Origin: Bacillota bacterium
Lineage (GTDB): Bacteria; Bacillota; Clostridia; Acetivibrionales; JANLFN01
Assembly: GCA_023397675.1 (NCBI GenBank)
Contig: JAEWTV010000012.1
Coordinates: 1-44,382 of the forward strand
Reading direction: 5' to 3'
Length of the DNA: 44,382 nt
In this document: one piece after another, positions 7,547-16,195 of the stretch
Layout of the letters: every line of letters begins with the position of its first letter
Position numbering within the stretch: position 1 is the first letter of the stretch
Made by a program: the position numbers and the translations under genes
Notes under the pieces: generated by a model
Told to the model about the DNA's origin: nothing
Seen by the model: the letters and a program-made list of their open reading frames with translations, nothing else
Databases searched by the model: none

Positions 7547-8347
7547 ATGATATGTCCAAAGTGTGGGACAGCTTTAAATGACAATGCGCAGTTTTGCGCC
7601 GAATGTGGGGCACAGGTCTTTAACAATACTAATACTAATACGAATCAAATCAACTCACCGAGGAAAACAATTAAAACATACATAATGGTCATTTGCATGA
7701 TCGTAACTTTCCTTATAGGCATTTTATTCAGTCAACTGGTTCTATCTGGTAATCAATCGAGCCTTACTGTGAGTTCAGGCAAATCATTTAACACTCCCGA
7801 AAAACTAGTAGAGTATTATGTTGACGGAGTAAGAACAGGCGATTTGCAAACAATGTCTGAAGCTTTCGCCGTTCAAACCATCTCCCAAAAATATGATTTT
7901 TCTGCTTACTCACAAAGAATTGGAGTAATCATACCGATATCTTCTTCAGGCCTTCTACCTGCAAAATACAAACAATACAAAATAATGAATGAGGCTCTTG
8001 TATTGGGCAATTGTGTAAGAGCATATCAACAAATACTTTTTGGTATTAGAAAGATACAAACAGGTAAGCAATACCCAGTTAAAAATATTGAGGACGCTAA
8101 AGCTTTTGAAGAGAAAATTGACCCGGATTTTCTTAAAAATCTTAAAATATCGGATTTGAAAGCAATGCCCGAAAGCGCTGCATCAAGGAAAAACGCCCAG
8201 TCAACAGCCAAAATGTATGGTGCTGATGATGTAAAATATTATAGTATAGTTTTAGAATGCAACGGAAACAAGGTAACTGCTACTACCGCAATGCTGCTCC
8301 GCTATGGTAATTCATGGTGTTTAGGCAACTCTTTAGTCTTTCGTTGA
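7547..8347 (+). CDS. Zinc-ribbon membrane protein
   Basis: A 266-residue protein. It opens with a zinc ribbon, CPKCGTALNDNAQFCAECG (two C-x2-C knuckles, residues 3-21), then an Asn-Thr repeat linker, then one transmembrane helix (about residues 45-66, YIMVICMIVTFLIGILFSQL). The C-terminal part of about 190 residues should lie outside the cell. It resembles the zinc-ribbon-plus-helix proteins common in clostridia (zinc_ribbon_2 N-termini), whose extracytoplasmic domains often show an NTF2-like fold. The stretch FNTPEKLVEYYVDGVRTGDL would fit the first helix of such a fold, but this is inference. The GAGGGGG site and an upstream sigma-A promoter support the start. Function unknown. Confidence 0.8.
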   Translation: MICPKCGTALNDNAQFCAECGAQVFNNTNTNTNQINSPRKTIKTYIMVICMIVTFLIGILFSQLVLSGNQSSLTVSSGKSFNTPEKLVEYYVDGVRTGDLQTMSEAFAVQTISQKYDFSAYSQRIGVIIPISSSGLLPAKYKQYKIMNEALVLGNCVRAYQQILFGIRKIQTGKQYPVKNIEDAKAFEEKIDPDFLKNLKISDLKAMPESAASRKNAQSTAKMYGADDVKYYSIVLECNGNKVTATTAMLLRYGNSWCLGNSLVFR

Positions 8348-8373
8348 TTTCTCTTTATATTTAAAGTCTATTT

Positions 8374-8408
8374 AAAACAGCCTGGCTGATTTCCAATCAG
8401 GCTGTTTT
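8374..8408. terminator. Bidirectional terminator
   Basis: Stem AAAACAGCCTG (8374-8384) and its complement (8398-8408), between the convergent zinc-ribbon and M20 peptidase genes. Confidence 0.75.
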
Positions 8409-8441
8409 ATTAATTGCATATATAGTTCCTTAAAACAATAA

Positions 8442-9905
8442 TCAGTTTTGGAAGTTCTTTATCAGGTGAACAAAAAACGATATATATTCTTTATAGTTTT
8501 CCAAAGGTATTCTCTCGTTAATACCATGGGATTTTTCATCTTCCTCCTTGAAAGACGGTGTAAACCTGTATAAGTTAGGTGTAAGACCCGAATAATGTTT
8601 TATATCTGTGCCTCCGGTTACAAAGTACGGAACACTTATTGTATCCGGGAACACCTGCTTTATTGATGTCTGTATTTTCTTAAAACTGGCTGTATCTGTA
8701 GATGACAATGGCATAGGGTTATTACTGAACCCAATGGTTTTTATTTTCACTCTTGAATCATCAATAACATCCTTTACATGCTTTATAACACTATCAACTG
8801 TATCGCCGGGGAGTATCCTGAAGTTCATAGTTGCACTTGCATACGTAGGTATGACGTTATCTTTAAAGCCCGTGTTAAACATAGTTACAACTCCGGTAGT
8901 CCTTATCATGGCATTTGAATCGGGATTCGCTTCCATAATATTTTTAACAATACCGCCAGTAAGCCATAAGTTCCTTGAAACTGACTTAAACGGAAGACCC
9001 ATTTCTGATGCCACATACTCAAGCATCGGTTTTACTGCAATTAAAGATGTCGGAAAATTATTCTTTTGAAGCTTATATATACTATTACTCAATACCCCGA
9101 TTGAATTGCTTTTTGATGGTGTACTTGAATGACCGCCTTCAATGTTAACAGATAATTCAAGTGTAAGGTATCCCTTTTCTCCTATTCCTATCAAAGCAGT
9201 TTTCCCTTTAATACCCGGTATTTCTTTTTGTACAATAGCACCGCCTTCATCAATTACACATTCGGGTGCAACACTTCTTGATTTTAAGACTTCTGCAATC
9301 TTATCAGCCCCATTTATACCCAAAACCTCTTCATCATGTCCAAATCCTAAATAAATAGTTCTTTTTGGAGAAAAGTTGTTTTCCAGTAAATACTCAACTG
9401 ATTCTAAAATGCTCATTACCTGACACTTATTATCCCTTGCTCCCCTACCCCAAATCTTCCCGTCTGCAAAATCTCCTGAAAAAGGTAAGTGGAGCCATTG
9501 GTCTTTTGTTTCTTCCTCCACACCAACAACATCCATATGTGCTGTCAGAACAATAGGTTTCAAGCTTTTATCTGTTCCTTCCCATGTATAGAGCAAGCTA
9601 TAGTTATTTACGAGTTCCTTTTTTAAACTTTTATGTACATTAGGATATGATTGTTCAATATATTTGATTAACTTTTCAAATTCGCTGTAATCAAACTTAC
9701 TGGCATCTGTATAGGATACAGTCTTAAATTGAAGTGCCTGTGAAAGGTGATTTTTTATTTTTTCATCATTAAAACTAATCTTTTCTGCAGGCTTTACTCC
9801 TGTAACCTGATTTGATTTTGCAGTAAAGGTCCTGATAGCAACAATAGAAATAAGTAATATCAGTAAAATTCCCACACCTAGTAAAACCCTTTTAAATATT
9901 TTCAT
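8442..9905 (-). CDS. M20 family metallopeptidase, membrane-anchored (PM20D1-like)
   Basis: A 487-residue protein with one N-terminal membrane helix (about residues 7-26). An M20 di-zinc peptidase fold follows. Visible metal and catalytic residues are TAHMDVVG (His123, Asp125), WGRGARDNK (Asp158) and GHDEEVLG (Glu192-Glu193). Later come DEGGA, GGHSSTPS of the dimerisation/lid domain, and the C-terminal FVTGGTDIKHYS histidine. The length and the KTVSY...LLYTWEG opening are those of the CPG2/PM20D1 branch, which hydrolyses (or in animals also forms) N-acyl amino acids and dipeptides. The active domain should lie outside the membrane. The substrate here is unknown. A single gene, with a good GGAGGGAA site before the ATG. 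Confidence 0.88.
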   Translation of the reverse strand: MKIFKRVLLGVGILLILLISIVAIRTFTAKSNQVTGVKPAEKISFNDEKIKNHLSQALQFKTVSYTDASKFDYSEFEKLIKYIEQSYPNVHKSLKKELVNNYSLLYTWEGTDKSLKPIVLTAHMDVVGVEEETKDQWLHLPFSGDFADGKIWGRGARDNKCQVMSILESVEYLLENNFSPKRTIYLGFGHDEEVLGINGADKIAEVLKSRSVAPECVIDEGGAIVQKEIPGIKGKTALIGIGEKGYLTLELSVNIEGGHSSTPSKSNSIGVLSNSIYKLQKNNFPTSLIAVKPMLEYVASEMGLPFKSVSRNLWLTGGIVKNIMEANPDSNAMIRTTGVVTMFNTGFKDNVIPTYASATMNFRILPGDTVDSVIKHVKDVIDDSRVKIKTIGFSNNPMPLSSTDTASFKKIQTSIKQVFPDTISVPYFVTGGTDIKHYSGLTPNLYRFTPSFKEEDEKSHGINERIPLENYKEYISFFVHLIKNFQN

Positions 9906-10045
9906 AAATTCCCTCCGTTAACTGTGAGTGTTAAACACGTTTTATTAACTGGAGTATAAAAAAATCAGCATGAACAAACAATGGTAAAACGCTACTGTTT
10001 ATGCTGAAAAGGTATAGGAAAACAGTACTATTATATTAGGAAAAG

Positions 10046-10978
10046 CTAATTTTTAGCTTGATTGGAGGCAGATTCTGTTTTTGCCAACAGACTCATAAGT
10101 TCATATCGGTTTTTAATTCCTATTTTTCTGTAGATATTATAAATATGGTTTTTTACTGTATTCGGTGATATGAACAATTTTTTAGCTATATCCTGGTTAC
10201 TAAGCCCATCAACTATAAGACGGGTTATTTCTGATTCTCTCTCCGAGATACCATACAATACTGATAACCTTTCAAAATTGTACACTGCTTGAGAATTATT
10301 GCTTTCTTCAGTTTTAAGACTCACATCCGAGGTATTATCCTGTCCGAATAAGTGTCTTTTTATAAATAAAATACCTGCAGCATTTAAAAAGAAGTATGTG
10401 ACCGGGTAAGTCGGAACCTTGTAAAAAAACGAAGGTAAATTATTAAAAACATTAATAATAAACAAATAAATCATGGAGGCAAGAATAATAACCGAACATG
10501 CAAGCACCCATGACCGGAATTCCTTCTTTATGCTGCCTGCTTTGCCGAATATAAGAAATACAACAAGTACTAAAATAATATTCAGTGTTAACGATAAAGC
10601 ATTCAGAAGCCCCAGTACAAATCCACTGATAAATATTAAAGCCAGGAATAAAAAGAATACTCTCACCTTGACATTTGACAAGCGTATATTAGTGATATGA
10701 CATATTATATGTAATAAAAAACACAAGCTTAAAACTCCGGCAATAAAAAGTAATATCATTAAGCTATTGTGAAGAATGGAGGGGTAATTGATGAGTTCTT
10801 TTCTGAAATACAAATCCAGGGTATCAGTTAATAAAAAAGCGGTATAAAATATATCAGCTAAAAAGACTTGTTTTGCAATCTTGTTGTTATTTTTGCTATA
10901 GAAATAATAGACCAAAGTCATTAATACTATGCCTGTAACAAAAGAAATCAAATGTAGAAAAATCAGAAAATCATTCAT
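10046..10978 (-). CDS. Membrane-bound LuxR-type transcriptional regulator
   Basis: A 310-residue protein. About seven hydrophobic helices occupy residues 1-215, then a short linker and a C-terminal GerE/LuxR helix-turn-helix at about 240-300. The latter includes YGISERESEITRLIVDGLSN and IAKKLFISPNTVKNHIYNIY, the classic DNA recognition helix. The architecture is a one-component sensor whose membrane part perceives a signal and whose DNA-binding domain stays tethered to the membrane. No histidine kinase or receiver domain is present. The neighbouring M20 peptidase gene, on the same strand 140 bp downstream, is a possible target but there is no direct evidence. An imperfect inverted repeat AGCATGAACA...TGTTTATGCT (9967-10005) lies between the two genes. 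Confidence 0.85.
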   Translation of the reverse strand: MNDFLIFLHLISFVTGIVLMTLVYYFYSKNNNKIAKQVFLADIFYTAFLLTDTLDLYFRKELINYPSILHNSLMILLFIAGVLSLCFLLHIICHITNIRLSNVKVRVFFLFLALIFISGFVLGLLNALSLTLNIILVLVVFLIFGKAGSIKKEFRSWVLACSVIILASMIYLFIINVFNNLPSFFYKVPTYPVTYFFLNAAGILFIKRHLFGQDNTSDVSLKTEESNNSQAVYNFERLSVLYGISERESEITRLIVDGLSNQDIAKKLFISPNTVKNHIYNIYRKIGIKNRYELMSLLAKTESASNQAKN

Positions 10979-11075
10979 GCTTTTTTATGTCACCCTTGAC
11001 CTTTAACAAATATATTATAAATTCTAAGCTATTCAGTAAAGTTTTACAACTTGTTATTAGAAAAACAATAATAGG

Positions 11076-11420
11076 TTAGAGTGCCTTCCCAGATTCAAAT
11101 TTTGCCATTTCTATGAGCTTGTTATCCAAAACTTCGTCAAGAGAAAAATGTGTCGGAATAATAGTGCCGATTGAAGTAACGGCATATCCCCTTATATCCA
11201 ATGTCAAAAAACATTCGTATTTGTTTCGCATGTCTGCATATTGAGACTCATTTAACGTAAAAACGTCATAAGACAGAATCTGCGGAGGTTCTTCCATAAA
11301 CGAAAACTTGTCATGAAACTGTGGACCATCTTCCAAAATTGGCTTTAGATAGAAAAACCTCTCCATATCCATCAAGCTTCTAATAAGATAATTATTTTTA
11401 TATTCAATATACTCCAACAT
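11076..11420 (-). CDS. Hypothetical protein, 114 residues
   Basis: Start placed at the ATG at 11420 (AGAGGTG 6 nt upstream) rather than the GTG three codons earlier. The protein is acidic and soluble, MLEYIEYKNNYLIRSLMDME onward, with no signal peptide or membrane helix. It lies 38 bp after the lipoprotein gene at 11459-12172 on the same strand, so the two are probably one transcript. The size and the partner recall small immunity-type or lipoprotein-partner proteins, but I recognise no family. Function unassigned. Confidence 0.6.
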   Translation of the reverse strand: MLEYIEYKNNYLIRSLMDMERFFYLKPILEDGPQFHDKFSFMEEPPQILSYDVFTLNESQYADMRNKYECFLTLDIRGYAVTSIGTIIPTHFSLDEVLDNKLIEMAKFESGKAL

Positions 11421-11458
11421 GTTCAGCACCTCTTAAATCATGACGTTTCTTATAGATT

Positions 11459-12172
11459 TTATCTTTGTTCATCTTTACTGTAATGTAAATACCTATTTCC
11501 TTTGCTTCCCCAAACATAAATCCATTCGTCAGATGTATGAGATTTATAAAATGGCATTTCCCATTTAAAACCGAAGCCTGTATAATATTTATCTGCCTGA
11601 GCTACATATTCTGTTGGTACATAGAGCAGCCGCATAGATACATAATGAATTTTTTCGATATCTGAATAAAAGTCGTTAAGTTGATTCATTTTTTGATTAG
11701 AGTAATTAGTATCCAGAACAGCGATAAAACTTTTACCACTTACATCAAACTCCTCAAGATATTTTAAGTAATTATCTAATGAATACTCATATTGCTGCCA
11801 GAAATTCCATCTGTCAATACTGTTTTCCTTACTCATGTAAACCTTGCTATTAGGAAAGGATTTTTTTATTTTATTGCTTATATATTGTTCAAATTCATTG
11901 GAAATAAGAGCCACAGGTATGTTTTCTTTAATTTGTCCATTCTTTGGATAATAAGTAATATATGAAGATACATTTTTATGCTTTTCTTCTGTTGCCCAAT
12001 ATGTGACTCCTTCCGTATCTCCATCCGTCAAAGCTATTTCAAAATTATAATTAGGATAATTGCTTTTTAAGTATGTTTTAATTTCGCTCTCATACTTTTT
12101 ATTATTATCAGAACACCCGAATATACTAAGTAATATTATTCCCAAAATTAATAATACTGGCCACCGTTTCAT
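11459..12172 (-). CDS. Lipoprotein of unknown function
   Basis: A 237-residue protein. The ATG at 12172 (MKRWPVLLILGIILLSIFGC) is chosen over earlier in-frame starts because GAGGAG stands 4-9 nt upstream and because it gives a clean lipoprotein signal ending in Phe-Gly-Cys20. The mature part begins SDNNKKYESEIKTYLKSNYP, typical of clostridial YcdA-like or uncharacterised lipoproteins, and contains several aromatic patches (YEYSLDNYLKYLEEF, YYTGFGFKWEMPF). No enzymatic motif is visible. It is probably co-transcribed with the 114-residue gene downstream and perhaps the 68-residue gene upstream. Function unknown. Confidence 0.75.
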   Translation of the reverse strand: MKRWPVLLILGIILLSIFGCSDNNKKYESEIKTYLKSNYPNYNFEIALTDGDTEGVTYWATEEKHKNVSSYITYYPKNGQIKENIPVALISNEFEQYISNKIKKSFPNSKVYMSKENSIDRWNFWQQYEYSLDNYLKYLEEFDVSGKSFIAVLDTNYSNQKMNQLNDFYSDIEKIHYVSMRLLYVPTEYVAQADKYYTGFGFKWEMPFYKSHTSDEWIYVWGSKGNRYLHYSKDEQR

Positions 12173-12259
12173 AGAATCTCCTCGTTGGTTTTTAATCGTT
12201 TCTAAGTTAAAGCTTATCACAGAAACAATAACTCAACTAGCTTTTTTCACGAATCCTCC

Positions 12260-12466
12260 TTATATGTTAGCCCGCACAATACCCTTATTACATATGCACA
12301 AAGTGCCCTTATATTCAGTTGCTTTCTTCTTTGATTTTATAAACAGCTCTCCAGATCTCGTTGTCATCAGCTTATCCGCCATATATGACAGTACACGCCC
12401 CGGAGAGTAGTCTCTTAGAATTATCCTTCTTTTGCTAAAGTATACATTTCCCTGGGTGTTTGTCAT
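12260..12466 (-). CDS. Small basic hypothetical protein, 68 residues
   Basis: A short open frame with a GGAAGG site (12476-12481) 9 nt before the ATG. The product is basic and carries no signal peptide; middle part SPGRVLSYMADKLMTTRSGE, end CICNKGIVRANI. It lies 87 bp upstream of the lipoprotein gene on the same strand. It could be a real small gene, or the remnant of a larger one, and I do not recognise it. Confidence 0.35.
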   Translation of the reverse strand: MTNTQGNVYFSKRRIILRDYSPGRVLSYMADKLMTTRSGELFIKSKKKATEYKGTLCICNKGIVRANI

Positions 12467-12545
12467 TTTTCCAAACCTTCCAGCCTCACTTTCGGTATCT
12501 TTCTGAAATGTCGCAAACTTTTACCTAAGAAATGGCAATCACAGG

Positions 12546-12574
12546 TTGAATTTTTTAATGCAAGGGAATAAAAT
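12546..12574 (+). promoter_or_regulatory. Candidate promoter of the V4R / diguanylate cyclase pair
   Basis: TTGAAT (12546-12551), 17-bp spacer, TAAAAT (12569-12574), about 68 bp before the V4R start. Confidence 0.4.
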
Positions 12575-12641
12575 AGAAAATGAATGTATTATTATGTATA
12601 CATTAACAGGAAACAAACAAAATAGGGGGTGTTCTAGTATT

Positions 12642-13151
12642 ATGCAAAAATATAGCTTTTCGTGGGAACAACTCGGCGATATAGAACTGGGAAGGCCAAA
12701 TTTAGGAAATATGACATATGTTGCCGTATACAGGCTGATGCAGTATACCATGCGGGAGGTACTTGAAAAAGAATACGGCGATGCAAAAACACGTGAAATT
12801 CTTGTGAACGCAGGTAGACTGGCGGGAAGTGAGTTCTGCAAAAACCTCCTTGATATAACTCTGCCTTTGAATAAGTTTGTATCACAGTTACATAATACTC
12901 TGTTGAATCTTTCCATTGGAATCCTTAAGGTGGAAAAATCGGATATGGAGAATCTGGAGTTTGTAGTAACCGTTTCAGAGGATCTGGATTGTTCGGGATT
13001 ACCGATAAAGGGCGTTACGGTTTGCGATTATGATGAAGGGTTTATTGAAGGAATTTTCAACGTATATGCAAAAAAAGAGTTTGTCGTGAAAGAGATTGAT
13101 TGCTGGACTACCGGTGAAAGAACCTGCAGGTTTACCATTAAGCCCAAATAA
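12642..13151 (+). CDS. V4R-domain sensor protein
   Basis: A 169-residue protein. The start at 12642 follows GGGGGT with suitable spacing; the long upstream in-frame extension is unlikely to be translated. The fold is that of the V4R (4-vinyl reductase) small-molecule binding domain. It shows LGRPNLGNMTYVAVYRLMQY at the N-terminus, GRLAGSEFCKNLL in the middle, and the C-terminal VKEIDCWTTGERTCRFTI with the paired cysteines (WTTGERTC) usual for the family. V4R domains bind small hydrophobic ligands or signals and are usually fused to regulatory outputs. Here the V4R protein stands as a separate gene 13 bp upstream of a GGDEF protein, so it is probably the detachable sensory subunit of that enzyme. 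Confidence 0.85.
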   Translation: MQKYSFSWEQLGDIELGRPNLGNMTYVAVYRLMQYTMREVLEKEYGDAKTREILVNAGRLAGSEFCKNLLDITLPLNKFVSQLHNTLLNLSIGILKVEKSDMENLEFVVTVSEDLDCSGLPIKGVTVCDYDEGFIEGIFNVYAKKEFVVKEIDCWTTGERTCRFTIKPK

Positions 13152-13164
13152 ATCGGGGGTTTCT

Positions 13165-14493
13165 ATGCTTGAGCAGGATATCGATGTTCTTAGTGAAATT
13201 AATGCAATAGTTGATCGGATGAATACTGGTCTTCCTGTAAAGTACAGTGAGAATCTATTGCAAAAACCAGTGTCTCCATATGTCCAAAAACTCGCGGATA
13301 GTGTATTAAAACTTGCTGAACAGTATAATGAAAGCTATGCCTATATGCGGGAGTTATCAAGAGGCCATTTGGACATAACCCCTCCTATATGCAATGGCTA
13401 TTCAAGTATGGTAAAACAGCTGCAGTCGGACCTAAAACACCTGAACTGGCAGATACAGGAGATCGCCAACGGCGACTATGAGCAGAATGTATCCTTTGCA
13501 GGCGAGTTTTCCATTTCACTCAATAAAATGATTCATTCCTTGCGGGAAAGGGAGCAGTTGTTCGAGTTAAACAAAGCGAATGAGCAATTGTTCCATCTCA
13601 TTTTTCAACTATCGCCGGACGGCATGATGATCACGGGGATAAACGGTGAGATCCAGATGATCTCCAGTTCAGCGAAGAAAATCTGCGGGTTGAAGGAAGA
13701 GGATATTACACCTGGACTCAACATATTCGACCTAATCAATTTCAGTGATCGTGAAAAAGTAATTTCTTATTATGAAAGAAAACTGAAAAAAAGTGATGAC
13801 AGTTCTATTGAATTTAGTGTTTACCGGCAGGATAATTCGGAGTTTTGGATTGAATTGAGCGGCGCATTCATAACCGACTCGGACAATAAGCCGAAGGCTT
13901 TGTTTATCATATTCAGAGATGTCACCAGGAGAAAAGAAAACGAAATTGTCTTGAAAAAGTATGCCAAGGAACTTGATGAAGCGAACAAAAAACTGAAATT
14001 GCTCTCCATAACGGATTCTTTGACACAGACATACAACCGCCGTCAATTCGATCTGCAATTCGGTCAGGAAGTCTCCAGGGTTGGGCGGTATGGGGGTTGC
14101 TTTTCTCTTTTGATGCTGGATTTGGATCGTTTTAAGGAATTGAACGATACATACGGACATATTGCCGGTGATACTGTTCTGTTTGAAGTGGCATCCAATA
14201 TTAAAAAAATGATCCGTAAAGTCGATATGGTCTTCCGATATGGTGGCGAGGAATTCGTTATCATACTTCCCAATACGCTTTTGGCAGATTCGATCAAGGT
14301 TGCGGAAAATATACGGTCGGCAATAGAAAGCATTAGTATTCCGGCAGGTGATGAAAACGTCCGGATAACTGCTTCACTGGGCGTGGCCTGTTCCCAGGAT
14401 TGTGACGACGATTCCACGTGCATACTGGAAAAAGCGGATAAGGCCCTGTATATAGCCAAATACAGCGGAAGAAATTGTGTAATGCATTTATAG
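13165..14493 (+). CDS. PAS-GGDEF diguanylate cyclase
   Basis: A 442-residue cytoplasmic protein. The ATG at 13165 is preferred because GGGGG lies 5 nt upstream; the longer open frame would overlap the V4R gene. Residues 1-130 form a helical, HAMP-like signalling region (KLADSVLKLAEQYNESYAYM, then QIQEIANGDYEQNVSF). A PAS domain (about 142-255) ends in FRDVTRRKENE, and a GGDEF domain occupies about 280-442. The active site is RYGGEEF (GGEEF 360-364), preceded by the inhibitory RxxD site (Arg351-Asp354), so it should be an active, product-inhibited cyclase making c-di-GMP from GTP. Short spacing to the V4R gene implies a two-protein sensor. The local DNA looks slightly GC-richer than its neighbours. 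Confidence 0.9.
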   Translation: MLEQDIDVLSEINAIVDRMNTGLPVKYSENLLQKPVSPYVQKLADSVLKLAEQYNESYAYMRELSRGHLDITPPICNGYSSMVKQLQSDLKHLNWQIQEIANGDYEQNVSFAGEFSISLNKMIHSLREREQLFELNKANEQLFHLIFQLSPDGMMITGINGEIQMISSSAKKICGLKEEDITPGLNIFDLINFSDREKVISYYERKLKKSDDSSIEFSVYRQDNSEFWIELSGAFITDSDNKPKALFIIFRDVTRRKENEIVLKKYAKELDEANKKLKLLSITDSLTQTYNRRQFDLQFGQEVSRVGRYGGCFSLLMLDLDRFKELNDTYGHIAGDTVLFEVASNIKKMIRKVDMVFRYGGEEFVIILPNTLLADSIKVAENIRSAIESISIPAGDENVRITASLGVACSQDCDDDSTCILEKADKALYIAKYSGRNCVMHL

Positions 14494-14653
14494 TTCAGTT
14501 CGGTAACAAGCCTGATAAATTGGAAAAGAAGGAAAAGAGTAAATCAGGTAATCTTTTGCTTTTCAATTTATATGATTTCTTTGGGTTCCCAGAACGCACA
14601 CAAAGAGATGAGATTGAGCAAGTTATGAAGTCAAATGTGATTGGGGGTTGGCA

Positions 14654-15412
14654 ATGTACATTTATGCAGGTAACGACCATATAGCTTCAATTACTAACAG
14701 AATTGAAGCAGATAATCACAGTCATCTAATGGTTCAACTGTCTGTTTCATTAAAAGGAGTTTTCAGTATTTCTGTTGATGGGCAAGAGATTGTCTGTGAA
14801 GGCATAATTGTTGATTCAAACACAAACCATACTTTGTTCAGTAATCATGATTGGCAGTTCATCCTTTTAGTTGAAAATACATCTACTTTGGCAAAACAAT
14901 TGAATCAAAACTATTTAAAAGGCCAATCTTACCATGTCCTAAGCAAAGCACAAGTAAATGAAATACGTATCTTACTAGAAGGGTATCGGCCTATTCTAAA
15001 TAAAGAAAAATACCTTCAATTCTATGATCACCTATTACAAATAATGCATATCAAGGCAGAAGCCAAAACTATTGTTGATGAAAGAATTTCATACTTACTT
15101 TCTCATTTGAAAAACTGTACAGAAACCGAACACATTTTTGAAGAAATGGCTAAGAGAGTGTTTTTGTCGCAAAGCCGATTATCTCACTTATTTAAGAAGG
15201 AAACCGGGATGCGGCTAAGCTCGTATTTAGTGCTACATAAATTGCAAAAGGCAATGTTCTATATATTTGCCGGTAAAAGCATAACAGAAGCTGCAAGTAT
15301 GGCTGGCTTTGACAGCCCATCCCATTTTGCTGCAGTAAGTAAGAAGTCAATGGGAATGACAGCAAGATCTTTGAACGAAGATAGCTTTTTTTTGAAAGTA
15401 TCTACATTTTAG
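14654..15412 (+). CDS. AraC-family transcriptional regulator
   Basis: A 252-residue protein. The ATG at 14654 follows GGGGG (14643-14647). The N-terminal 135 residues form a cupin-like arm (HSHLMVQLSVSLKGVFSISV). The C-terminal 100 residues carry the paired AraC helix-turn-helix motifs: MAKRVFLSQSRLSHLFKKET, then ITEAASMAGFDSPSHFAAVS, in which the usual F-x3-FK-G ending is replaced by FAAVSKKSMGMTARSL. It is 32 bp upstream of the transglutaminase-like gene on the same strand, so it probably regulates, and is transcribed with, that gene. The effector is unknown. Confidence 0.88.
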   Translation: MYIYAGNDHIASITNRIEADNHSHLMVQLSVSLKGVFSISVDGQEIVCEGIIVDSNTNHTLFSNHDWQFILLVENTSTLAKQLNQNYLKGQSYHVLSKAQVNEIRILLEGYRPILNKEKYLQFYDHLLQIMHIKAEAKTIVDERISYLLSHLKNCTETEHIFEEMAKRVFLSQSRLSHLFKKETGMRLSSYLVLHKLQKAMFYIFAGKSITEAASMAGFDSPSHFAAVSKKSMGMTARSLNEDSFFLKVSTF

Positions 15413-15444
15413 ATATCTTATAATCTAATAAAGGAGGCGTTGAT

Positions 15445-16146
15445 ATGGACGATTACTTAAAGGAAACGCTATTATTAGATTATAAACATCCAAAGATACA
15501 AAAACTCATAAATGAGAGGAAATGGGCAGAAAAAGACGAGTTAGAGAGAATCAGGCAAATTTATAATTTTGTAAAGGATGAAATATTATTCGGATACAAT
15601 GAAAAGGATGAATTCAAAGCTTCTGAAATTCTAGCACAGGGTTATGGCCAGTGCAACACAAAATCTACGTTACTAATGGCATTGCTCAGGGCTGTAGGAA
15701 TACCAACCAGAGTTCATGGTTTTTTGGTTGATAAAACAATGCAAAAGGGTGCACTTGTTGGATTAACCTACTTACTAGCTCCTGCCAAAGTGAGTCATAC
15801 TTGGGCAGAAGTATACTACAATGATAACTGGATAGTACTTGAAGGTGTTATCCCTGATAATGATTATTATAATGCAGTTGAAGATATACTTCAAAAACGT
15901 AATGACGGGTATTATGGATATGCCATTGCTATAAAAGAAAAGTGTTCAGAAAACTTTTGCTTTACAGGTAAAGATACTTACAGCCAGAGCCTTGCAATTA
16001 CCGATGACGTTGGTATTTACGACTCTCCAGAAGCGTTTTATGAAAAATATAAAAATGCACCCACACCAATCAAACGATTTCTATATGGAAAGATTTTTTC
16101 AAGAAGGTTGAATAAACATTTACAGAAAATTCGTAATAAAAAATGA
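15445..16146 (+). CDS. Transglutaminase-like domain protein
   Basis: A 233-residue cytoplasmic protein with an AGGAGG site before the ATG. The transglutaminase/protease-like fold shows GYGQCNTKSTLLMALLRAVG with nucleophile Cys70, the VSHTWAEVYY histidine (His118), and WIVLEGVIPD, where the third catalytic position is Glu133 or Asp138 instead of the plain Asp usual in the family. Such proteins are thiol hydrolases, mostly acting on peptides or amidated substrates. No signal peptide is visible, so it acts in the cytoplasm. It is translated from the AraC operon and ends at a strong terminator. The substrate is not inferable. Confidence 0.85.
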   Translation: MDDYLKETLLLDYKHPKIQKLINERKWAEKDELERIRQIYNFVKDEILFGYNEKDEFKASEILAQGYGQCNTKSTLLMALLRAVGIPTRVHGFLVDKTMQKGALVGLTYLLAPAKVSHTWAEVYYNDNWIVLEGVIPDNDYYNAVEDILQKRNDGYYGYAIAIKEKCSENFCFTGKDTYSQSLAITDDVGIYDSPEAFYEKYKNAPTPIKRFLYGKIFSRRLNKHLQKIRNKK

Positions 16147-16161
16147 TATAATCCAGAATAA

Positions 16162-16193
16162 GGGTTTGCAAATCTGCAAACCCTTCTCTTTTT
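16162..16193 (+). terminator. Rho-independent terminator of the AraC operon
   Basis: Stem GGGTTTGCA / TGCAAACCC, loop AATC, followed by a T-rich tract that ends just before the tRNA gene on the other strand. Confidence 0.85.
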
Positions 16194-16195
16194 GG

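Noticed and set aside
7619..7648. AATACT tandem repeat
   Set aside because: It is a short in-frame Asn-Thr linker in the zinc-ribbon protein with no sign of a longer repeat array.
14064..14459. Minus-strand open frame of 131 codons opposite the GGDEF domain
   Set aside because: Antisense shadow of a conserved catalytic domain.
14475..14684. Plus-strand open frame of 69 codons between the cyclase and AraC genes
   Set aside because: It begins inside the end of the cyclase gene, has no ribosome binding site of its own and overlaps the AraC start in another frame.
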